Source: Spirochaetaceae bacterium (GTDB lineage: Bacteria > Spirochaetota > Spirochaetia > Treponematales > Breznakiellaceae). Taken from it: DNA of 7,653 nt. Shown here one piece after another: positions 1-5,057 of this stretch. Numbering within the stretch: the first letter of the stretch is position 1; each line of letters opens with the position of its first letter. Both the position numbers and the translations under genes were made by a program. A model generated the notes under the pieces. It had not been told where the DNA came from. It worked only from the letters and a program-made list of their open reading frames with translations, and ran no database searches. Where the stretch lies: positions 1 through 7,653 of the forward strand of contig JAISZQ010000270.1 of assembly GCA_031269165.1 (NCBI GenBank), read 5' to 3'.

Positions 1-82
1 CCCGGCACGGTGGAAAAATCCCAAAAAAGTTTTAGTTTTTCTCCTAACTCTCGGTTTGGCGGCAAATATGTTCGCCATTGAT
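1..82. repeat. 82-bp leader repeated at both ends of the window (left copy)
   Basis: The left copy matches 7572-7653 at 81 of 82 positions, in the same orientation. It covers the out-of-frame GTG, the A/C/T runs, the signal peptide and the first mature residues. The true length of the repeat is unknown because both copies reach a window edge. Confidence 0.95.
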
Positions 83-1579
83 CTAGGTAACGGGCTCACG
101 CTGGAAGGCGAGGTGAAGACGGGCCTCAAGGTGAATACGGCGGACGACAGGCCCAAAGTCGGCAGTACCCCCGCCGCGTTTAACCCCGATAACTACGTTG
201 CGCCCAGCGGTAACGCGGACAAGCCGGCTGTCGACCAAGCGGAAGATTCCGACAACACCACGGTCTCGCTGTGGAACAACGACGCCGGTGCGACGTACCG
301 CGCCCGCCTCACGGCCAACTACGCGGGCGACCTGGCCGGCGCGAAGCTGGTTCTGGGGACCGTCGACGGGTTGGCGTCCACCGACCCGGAGTCAGGGTGG
401 AACGGCGGTGGCTTTTACGCGTACACCTACTACGGCTGGGCCAACTTCCTCGACAAGAAGGTCGTCGTCTACGGCGGCAAGATCACGGCCGACGACCTGT
501 GGGACTTGGGGAAACTGCCCATTAACGCCTTCGATCCCGACATCGACACGGTAAACGGCATCCGCGCCGCGTTCAACATCGTGGACGGCCTCTCCTTCGG
601 GTTCAGCCTGCCGCTTGACCAGATTGAAGTCTCTGTGGCGGACGACGGCAGCGGCGGGTGGGCCGCAGCCACGCCCCAGAACAGGACGCTGGGCGCCGTG
701 CTCGGGGGCGCGGCTTTCGGCGGCCTCTACAAGTCGGACTTCATCAGCGCGGCCGCGGGCGTCAAGCTCTTCCCCGCGATCAACTCGCAGGATTACGGCG
801 GCGCGAAAGCAACCAATTTGGCTGACAAATACGGCGTGGGCTCCGTTGGCACCAAAAGCGGATACGCCGAAAAGGCCGCCGGGGCGCAGATTATCGCCGG
901 CGTTTCGGTGAAGCCGATCGCCCCGCTCACCGTCGTGCTGGACGCGGACATCGACACCCGCAAGTATGACGATGCGAGCACCTACTTCGGCGACCAGACC
1001 ATCGGGTACGCCCTCATCGGGGTGAAAGGCGAATACGTCGTCATTCCCGCCCTGAAAGCGTCCCTCAAGCTCGACGTCCTGCTCCAGAACGACAAGGCGG
1101 AACGGTACACCGAGAATAACTCCTCTGATCCTTTCGCCCAGTACTACAGCGTTAAGAAGAGTGACCCGAACGATAACAAGTGGGGGCAGATAAAGAAGAC
1201 CGATTACCTGAAGTACCGCGCGGTCGAGACCTACGGCGACACGGCCGTGGGGATTGAAATCCGCGCGGATTACACGGTGAGCGACACGGTCGCCGCGTAT
1301 CTGAGGATCGGGTCTGACAACCTGCTGTGGATCGCGGGCGATGTCGCGCTCAACAAGACCGATATCTATAAATCCACATATAGTCCGGGCGCGGGCGTGT
1401 GGGTGCGGCCGGGCGTGAAACTCACCCTCGGCGCGGCCAGCATCGAGATCTTCGACAAGATCGGCGGGATCGGCGCGGCTGAGCTTGAGTATTTCTATAG
1501 CGACACCACCGGCACGAAGATTGGTACGGCGAGCGCGTTCACCAACCAGTTCCAGGTCGACTTTAACTGGAAGTTCTAG
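2..1579 (+). CDS. Outer-membrane beta-barrel-like protein, 5' end cut by the window edge
   Basis: The frame is open from the window edge to a TAG stop at 1577-1579. Its start reads as a classic signal peptide, KNPKKVLVFLLTLGLAAN (bases 14-67), followed by a likely cleavage site near MFA/ID. The mature part, about 500 residues, begins IDLGNGLTLEGEV. It is rich in Gly, Asp, Tyr and alternating hydrophobic stretches, has aromatic clusters such as FYAYTYYGW, and ends in NWKF, a terminal Phe typical of outer-membrane barrels. I do not recognise a named family; treponemal surface proteins are the closest analogy, by inference. No ATG, GTG or TTG in this frame precedes the signal peptide. The first in-frame candidate, TTG at 56, would remove most of it. 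A GTG at 10-12 lies one base out of frame. The second copy of the leader at 7572-7653 shows the same problem. An intrinsic terminator follows directly. Confidence is good that this is a secreted barrel-like protein and low for its exact role. Confidence 0.72.
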   Translation, partial: PARWKNPKKVLVFLLTLGLAANMFAIDLGNGLTLEGEVKTGLKVNTADDRPKVGSTPAAFNPDNYVAPSGNADKPAVDQAEDSDNTTVSLWNNDAGATYRARLTANYAGDLAGAKLVLGTVDGLASTDPESGWNGGGFYAYTYYGWANFLDKKVVVYGGKITADDLWDLGKLPINAFDPDIDTVNGIRAAFNIVDGLSFGFSLPLDQIEVSVADDGSGGWAAATPQNRTLGAVLGGAAFGGLYKSDFISAAAGVKLFPAINSQDYGGAKATNLADKYGVGSVGTKSGYAEKAAGAQIIAGVSVKPIAPLTVVLDADIDTRKYDDASTYFGDQTIGYALIGVKGEYVVIPALKASLKLDVLLQNDKAERYTENNSSDPFAQYYSVKKSDPNDNKWGQIKKTDYLKYRAVETYGDTAVGIEIRADYTVSDTVAAYLRIGSDNLLWIAGDVALNKTDIYKSTYSPGAGVWVRPGVKLTLGAASIEIFDKIGGIGAAELEYFYSDTTGTKIGTASAFTNQFQVDFNWKF

Positions 1580-1620
1580 GGTTACGGGTTTAGTCTTCGC
1601 TGAAGGCTAGATTAGCGTGA

Positions 1621-1659
1621 AAGCCCCGGCCGTCCCAATGGGATGGCCGGGGCTTTTTT
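1621..1659 (+). terminator. Strong intrinsic terminator of the outer-membrane gene
   Basis: A 14-bp stem pairs 1623-1636 with 1640-1653, including one G-U pair, with an AAT loop, and is followed by six T residues at 1654-1659. The outer A-A/T-T pairs can extend the stem. It lies about 43 bases after the stop codon and should end transcription before the repeat array. Confidence 0.93.
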
Positions 1660-1697
1660 GTTGTGGGACGAACGGATAGCGGAGAATGCCTCTCACT

Positions 1698-2272
1698 GGA
1701 TTGCTTCGCCTCGCTCGCAATGACGGGCGGAACTGTCGTCATTGCGAGGAGCAAAGCGACAAAGCAATCCCCACGGAGAAGGCCCTCCCAAGCTCAACGG
1801 TTGAGCCGGTTGCTTCGCCCGCTCTAACGAGCGGCCCGCTCGCAATGACATTGGAACCGTCGTCATTGCGAGGAGCAAAGCGACGAAGCAATCCAGACGG
1901 AAAAGGCCCTCCACTGGATTGTTTCGCTTCGCTCGCAATGACGGGCGGGTCGTCATTGCGAGGAGCAAAGCGACGAAGCAATCCAGACGGAAAAGGCCCT
2001 TCACACTGGGTTGCTTCGTTGCGCTCGCAATGACATGGGAACTGTCGTCATTGCGAGGAGCAAAGCGACGAAGCAATCCAGACGGAAAAGGCCCTCCCAA
2101 GCTCAACGCGAAGCGTTGAGCCGATTGCTTCGCTTCGCTCGCAATGACGGGCGAAACTGGCCGTCATTGCGAGGAGCAAAGCGACGAAGCAATCCAGACG
2201 GAGAAGGCCCTCCCAAGATCAACGGTTGAGCCGATTGCTTCGCCCGCTCTAACGAGCGGCTCGCTCGCAATG
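1698..2272. repeat. Array of REP-like inverted-repeat units (five full, one half)
   Basis: A 34-base forward arm starting CGTCATTGCGAG and ending AAGCAATCC occurs at 1737-1770, 1861-1894, 1951-1984, 2046-2079 and 2162-2195. Copies 2 to 5 are identical and copy 1 differs by one base. Each is followed by a diverged reverse arm (GATTGCTTCGC...GCAATGACG) at 1808-1849, 1916-1943, 2009-2034, 2123-2149 and 2233-2272, so each unit can fold into a long hairpin. An orphan reverse arm sits at 1698-1725. Unit starts are 90 to 124 bases apart. The spacers share a GACGGAAAAGGCCC-type core, and some contain a further GCTCAAC/GTTGAGC hairpin. The array fills the space between two convergent transcription units, a common place for REP/BIME-type elements. 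Several open frames run through it on both strands, but they simply translate the repeat. No REP-associated transposase is in the window. Confidence 0.93.
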
Positions 2273-2300
2273 GCGCATTTGTTCGTGTGGTTCATTTTAC

Positions 2301-2354
2301 TCTGTATAATCCGGCACCATCTGTGGATAAATATTCTTAATGTGTTGACAGCGG
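2301..2354. repeat. Degenerate right half of the 7090-7259 element
   Basis: The stretch TCTGTATAATCCG followed by ACCA at 2301-2319 matches TCTGTGTAATCCG...ACCA inside the element at 7090-7259. CTTAATGTGTTGACAGCGG at 2336-2354 matches the terminal CTTAAGTTGTTGACAGTGG of that element at 16 of 19 positions. Order and orientation are the same. No left half or flanking duplication is visible, so this is probably an old, truncated copy. It lies just beyond the HAD gene's stop codon. The remaining bases up to 2397 hold nothing else I can name. Confidence 0.55.
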
Positions 2355-2397
2355 CTACTATCCCCCATCGGCACCCGTTCCCTCAGCAGTACCCGTC

Positions 2398-3078
2398 TTA
2401 CTCCAAACGGTCGCCAAGCACGATAGACAGAATCTCTTGAGGGCGGCCTATGATGAGCGCCGCCCCCGCTTTACGGATCGTTTCCACCGGGCGAAACCCC
2501 CAGTCCACCCCAACGGGAAGGCAACCGATGTTCTTTGCCGTCTCCATGTCGACCTCGGAATCGCCGGCGAACATCGTCTGGCGGGGCGTACGGTCCATCG
2601 CGGCGAGGGCTTCCCAACTGGATTCGGGGTCGGGCTTCCGCGCAACACCGGGCCGCTCCCCCGCAATGCAATCGAAAAGACCGGCGGTGAACAATCGGGC
2701 GATGACCAACTGGGTCACCGTGTCCGGCTTGTTTGACAGCACCGCCGTCTTTACTTTGAGGCGTTTCAGTTCGTTGAGCAGGGGAATGATGCCCGGATAG
2801 GGTGCCGAGTGGTCGGCGGGGTGGTCCGCATAATACTGCGCCGCATCGCCTGAGATGATCGCCGCGCGCGAATCGGACTTCGCGTCTTCCGGCAGTGCGT
2901 CGTAGGCGAGGCGGCGGATACCATTTCCCACCAAGGGCCGATAACGGTCCGCGTCCAGCGGCGGAAAGCCGTGTTTGGCCAGCGCGTGATTCATCGCGGC
3001 GGCGATGTCGGCAATCGTATCGACCAACGTGCCGTCAAGGTCGAACAGGACACAGGAATATTTGAGGATGCTCATCAC
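2398..3078 (-). CDS. HAD-superfamily phosphatase, phosphoglycolate phosphatase-like
   Basis: The product is 226 residues, or 225 from the second codon. It has the HAD motifs in order. Motif I is FDLDGT (nucleophile Asp13, acid/base Asp15), motif II is LSNKPD (Ser115, Asn116), the motif III lysine lies in RKPDP (Lys148), and motif IV is FAGDSEVDME (Asp173, Asp177). A helical cap (about residues 20-90) lies between motifs I and II, as in the Gph/PGMB type. It should be a cytosolic Mg-dependent phosphatase acting on a small phosphorylated metabolite. Phosphoglycolate is the best guess, but HAD substrates cannot be read from sequence. The upstream alaA stop overlaps the start as GTGATG: GTG at 3078-3076 would overlap by four bases, while ATG at 3075-3073 gives a TGATG junction by one base. 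I favour the ATG. No clear Shine-Dalgarno site is visible, which fits translational coupling. Confidence 0.9.
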   Translation of the reverse strand: MMSILKYSCVLFDLDGTLVDTIADIAAAMNHALAKHGFPPLDADRYRPLVGNGIRRLAYDALPEDAKSDSRAAIISGDAAQYYADHPADHSAPYPGIIPLLNELKRLKVKTAVLSNKPDTVTQLVIARLFTAGLFDCIAGERPGVARKPDPESSWEALAAMDRTPRQTMFAGDSEVDMETAKNIGCLPVGVDWGFRPVETIRKAGAALIIGRPQEILSIVLGDRLE

Positions 3079-4292
3079 GCTTGCCGATAGGTTGCGAGGA
3101 AATTGCCCAGACGGGTAAGCGCGTCGGTGAGCGTCTCGACGGACGGCAGAAACACGATGCGGAAATGATCCGGCTTATCCCAGTTGAAACCGGTACCCTG
3201 CACGAAAAGGATATGCTCGGAACGGAGCAGGTCCATCACAAACTTTTCATCGTCGCTAATGTTAAACTTTTCCGTGTCGAGTTTCGGGAAACAGTAGAGC
3301 GCGCCCTTGGGGTTCGTAACGCTTAAGCCCGGAATCTTCTGAACAAGGCTCACCGCCGTATCGCGCTGTTCCTTGAGCCGTCCGCCGGGCAACAGAAGCT
3401 CGTTGACGCTCTGGTAACCGCCGAGGGCCGTCTGGATACCGAATTGGGAGGGAACGTTCGCGCAGAGCCGCATATTGGCAAGCATCTCCAACCCTTCGAT
3501 GTACCCGGCGGCGTGTCTCTTGTCGCCTGAGAGCGCCATCCACGCGGAACGGAACCCCGCTGCCCGCCACGCCTTGGAGAGCCCGTTGAACGAGACGGTA
3601 AGCGTGTCCCGGCTGACGGTTGCCATCGGCGTGTGCTTCGCGCCGTCGTAGAGGATGCGGTCGTAGATCTCGTCGGCAAACACGATGAGGCCGTGCTCGG
3701 CGGCGATCGCGGCAATCGCTTCGAGCGTCGCTTTGTCGTAGACCGCGCCGGTCGGATTATTCGGGTTGATCACGACGACCGCCTTCGTCCGCCCCGTAAC
3801 CTTCGCCGCGAGATCGGCGAGATCGGGGTTCCAGTCCTGGGCCTCGTCGCAGAGATAGTGCACCGCCTTCCCGCCTGAAAGCGTCACCGCCGCCGTCCAC
3901 AGCGGGTAATCGGGCGCGGGAATCAGCACCTCGTCGCCGTTATCGAGCAGCGCCTGCATCGTAATCATAATCAACTCGCTCACCCCGTTGCCGATGAAAA
4001 TGTCCTCCGTGCCGACATCCATCACGCCCTTGTTCTGAAAATCGTGCATCACCGCCTTGCGCGCCGCAAAAAGCCCCCGCGAATCGCAGTAACCCTGCGC
4101 GTTGTGCAGATTCACGATGATGTCGTGGATAATCTCGTCCGGCGCGTTGAAGCCGAACGGCGCGGGGTTGCCGATGTTGAGCTTCAGGATATGAAACCCC
4201 TCCTCCTCAAGCCGCTTAGCCTCCTTGAGCACCGGCCCGCGAATGTCGTAACACACATCGTCCAGTTTGGAGGACGCTTTGAACTCTCTCAT
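3075..4292 (-). CDS. alaA: Glutamate-pyruvate aminotransferase AlaA (PLP-dependent, class I)
   Basis: This 405-residue protein matches my memory of E. coli AlaA (YfbQ) closely along its whole length. Shared stretches include the N-terminal VCYDIRGPVLKEAKRLEEEG, LKLNIGNPAPFGF, NAQGYCDSRGL, GNGVSELI, PAPDYPLWTAAV and GYIEGLEMLANMRLCANVP. It makes alanine from pyruvate using glutamate, in the cytosol. Visible PLP residues are the Schiff-base lysine Lys240 in SFNGLSK, Asp207 in FADEIY, Asn179 in NPNNPTG, and the substrate-carboxylate arginine Arg378 in DHFRIV. Length is normal and no motif is missing. The ATG at 4292-4290 has an AAAGAGG Shine-Dalgarno site five bases upstream. The gene is first in an operon with the HAD phosphatase. 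I could not find a convincing promoter in the GC-palindrome region upstream. Confidence 0.96.
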   Translation of the reverse strand: MREFKASSKLDDVCYDIRGPVLKEAKRLEEEGFHILKLNIGNPAPFGFNAPDEIIHDIIVNLHNAQGYCDSRGLFAARKAVMHDFQNKGVMDVGTEDIFIGNGVSELIMITMQALLDNGDEVLIPAPDYPLWTAAVTLSGGKAVHYLCDEAQDWNPDLADLAAKVTGRTKAVVVINPNNPTGAVYDKATLEAIAAIAAEHGLIVFADEIYDRILYDGAKHTPMATVSRDTLTVSFNGLSKAWRAAGFRSAWMALSGDKRHAAGYIEGLEMLANMRLCANVPSQFGIQTALGGYQSVNELLLPGGRLKEQRDTAVSLVQKIPGLSVTNPKGALYCFPKLDTEKFNISDDEKFVMDLLRSEHILFVQGTGFNWDKPDHFRIVFLPSVETLTDALTRLGNFLATYRQA

Positions 4293-4353
4293 GGGAACCT
4301 CTTTCGTTAACCGCTTGCATACGATTGTTTTTTGCGTGTTTTTTAAGATAAGG

Positions 4354-4442
4354 AGGGGGAAGTCTCCCCCTGCGGTCGCACCGTCCCCCGCTTCGCTGGG
4401 GGCCGTTGCGCCCTACCCTCTCTACGGGGGCCCGCCCCCGTA
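4354..4442. repeat. Cluster of GC-rich palindromes upstream of alaA
   Basis: Three short palindromes lie within 90 bases. AGGGGGA at 4354-4360 pairs with TCCCCCT at 4365-4371. A CCCCC...GGGGG hairpin around GCTTCGC spans about 4385-4402. TACGGGGGC at 4423-4431 pairs with GCCCCCGTA at 4434-4442 as a nine-base perfect stem. They lie between alaA and the small palindromic insertion at 4522. No T-run follows any of them, so terminators are unlikely; a dispersed extragenic palindrome is the best guess. Confidence 0.6.
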
Positions 4443-4521
4443 ACGCCCCCCGCCTTCTCAGCGCGGTTCACGTTATGTCTCGTTACGCAAAAAAACAATC
4501 ACACCCGGCAATCTGTCATTT

Positions 4522-4580
4522 GAGCCTGTTCCAAAACTAATTGACTGTGCGCTAACCGCGCACGGTTTTGGAACAGCCTC
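4522..4580. mobile_element. 59-bp palindromic mini-element with 4-bp direct repeats
   Basis: GAGCCTGTTCCAAAAC at 4522-4537 and GTTTTGGAACAGCCTC at 4565-4580 are 16-base inverted ends with one mismatch. Between them is a GTGCGC/GCGCAC hairpin with a TAACC loop (4547-4563). The element is flanked by ATTT at 4518-4521 and again at 4581-4584. The ends resemble insertion-sequence termini, so this is probably a non-autonomous remnant made of two ends and almost nothing else. A second element with the same ends lies at 5002-5034. Confidence 0.65.
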
Positions 4581-4582
4581 AT

Positions 4583-4611
4583 TTGACAAGTATAGCACGG
4601 TATGCTATGAT
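4583..4611 (+). promoter_or_regulatory. Near-consensus sigma70 promoter with an operator-like palindrome
   Basis: TTGACA at 4583-4588, a 17-base spacer, and TATGAT at 4606-4611 give 11 of 12 consensus bases at optimal spacing. A start site is expected near 4618. Within it, ATAGCA (4592-4597) and TGCTAT (4603-4608) form an inverted repeat that overlaps the -10 box, so a repressor could bind there. The promoter directly abuts the mini-element at 4522-4580. It points toward the stem-loop chain and, further on, the HD-GYP gene. Confidence 0.75.
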
Positions 4612-4767
4612 TGAAAAAGGGTAACTGTTCAGCCGTCGCCGGGATGGGGGCGTTGCGGGGTGCCCTACAGCCCTCAACGTCCTGTTTCGGACTTCCGAGC
4701 CGGGGCGTGGCACACCGTAGGTGTGCTTCGGTAATGCGTCCGTCCGTGGACGCTTGGGATACGCCCA

Positions 4768-4792
4768 CAAAACCATGCACCGCATGGTTTTG
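4768..4792. repeat. Perfect palindrome with CAAAACCA/TGGTTTTG ends (11-bp stem)
   Basis: CAAAACCATGC pairs perfectly with GCATGGTTTTG around an ACC loop. The A-run/T-run ends would let it act as a weak intrinsic terminator on either strand. It shares its eight terminal bases on each side with the palindrome at 4823-4856. Confidence 0.7.
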
Positions 4793-4822
4793 TCCCCGCA
4801 GAGGGGGTAGCGTAAGACGGCG

Positions 4823-4856
4823 CAAAACCACAAGCCCGGTCGGGCTTGTGGTTTTG
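4823..4856. terminator. Perfect 16-bp palindrome, possible bidirectional terminator
   Basis: CAAAACCACAAGCCCG (4823-4838) pairs perfectly with 4841-4856 around GT. On both strands the GC-rich core is followed by TTTTG. The T-run is only four bases and lies inside the stem, so termination strength is uncertain. It is the most likely 3' end for an RNA started at the 4583 promoter. Confidence 0.5.
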
Positions 4857-4950
4857 TGATGGCTGGAGCGAGGGGGAGACGGGGCCTTTAGATTTATCTA
4901 CGGCGTAGCATTTTTTTGGCCCACGCCGTGTTAGCGGGGTACCAAAAACA

Positions 4951-4980
4951 CGCTCAATGTTTCGCGTGAGACATTGGGCG
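4951..4980. repeat. 13-bp stem-loop upstream of the HD-GYP gene
   Basis: CGCTCAATGTTTC (4951-4963) pairs with GAGACATTGGGCG (4968-4980), with two G-U pairs and a GCGT loop. No T-run follows. A smaller ACGGCGT/ACGCCGT pair spans 4900-4929 just upstream, around a run of seven T residues (4911-4917). Both may be part of the HD-GYP leader if transcription from 4583 reads through. Confidence 0.5.
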
Positions 4981-5001
4981 TCCCCCAACTGAATAGTACG
5001 A

Positions 5002-5034
5002 GAGGCTCAAAACCTCAAGTTTTGAAACAGGCTC
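5002..5034. mobile_element. 33-bp palindromic mini-element with 4-bp direct repeats
   Basis: The right end, AGTTTTGAAACAGGCTC (5018-5034), is the reverse complement of the left end of the element at 4522, with one mismatch in 17. The left end GAGGCTCAAAAC matches the same terminus with four bases missing. ACGA occurs immediately before (4998-5001) and immediately after (5035-5038), as expected for a target duplication. It ends seven bases before the Shine-Dalgarno site of the HD-GYP gene, so its insertion could affect that gene's expression. Confidence 0.6.
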
Positions 5035-5057
5035 ACGAAATAAGGAAGTAGCACGAC

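Larger units (their letters stand above)
4618..4856 (+). ncRNA. Candidate structured RNA or long structured leader
   Basis: Downstream of the 4583 promoter there is no convincing reading frame but a dense chain of pairable elements. GGGCGTTG (4648-4655) pairs with CAACGTCC (4675-4682). GGGCGT (4703-4708) pairs with ACGCCC (4761-4766) and encloses two hairpins: GCACACC/GGTGTGC (4710-4726) and GCGTCC/GGACGC (4736-4753). Two perfect palindromes follow at 4768-4792 and 4823-4856. The second is a 16-bp stem whose 3' arm ends GGTTTTG and could act as a terminator, giving an RNA of about 240 nt. I do not recognise RNase P, 6S, tmRNA, SRP RNA or a known riboswitch. Alternatives are a dispersed repeat that folds well, or a leader of the HD-GYP operon. 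Start and end are inferred. Confidence 0.4.

Noticed and set aside
23..29. A-AAA-AAG slippery site for -1 frameshifting in the leader
   Set aside because: The heptamer is there but is not in the phase needed by the GTG frame, and the shift required is +1 (or -2), not -1.
1737..2195. CRISPR array (34-base repeat five times)
   Set aside because: The intervals contain reverse-complement copies of the repeat and shared cores, have uneven length (56 to 82 bases), and there are no cas genes nearby.
1686..2440. Small proteins encoded across the repeat array on both strands
   Set aside because: The translations repeat the same peptide wherever the repeat recurs (SLRGAKRRSNPDGKGP and similar) and exist only because the repeat has open frames.
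4703..4766. tRNA-like cloverleaf
   Set aside because: It has a closing stem and two hairpins but no T-arm sequence, no anticodon-arm geometry and no CCA end.
4800..4945. Cyclic di-GMP riboswitch upstream of the HD-GYP gene
   Set aside because: GGTAGCG- and TTAGCGGGGT-like fragments are present, but the conserved paired core of the GEMM aptamer cannot be assembled from this sequence.
4499..4988. Minus- and plus-strand open frames of 80-110 codons in the gap before the HD-GYP gene
   Set aside because: They overlap each other across hairpins, have no ribosome binding site, and show no domain or plausible composition.
4522..5034. One 513-bp transposon with GAGCCTGTT ends
   Set aside because: The outer ends do match as inverted repeats, but each end belongs to its own small palindrome with its own 4-bp direct repeat, and no common duplication flanks the whole.
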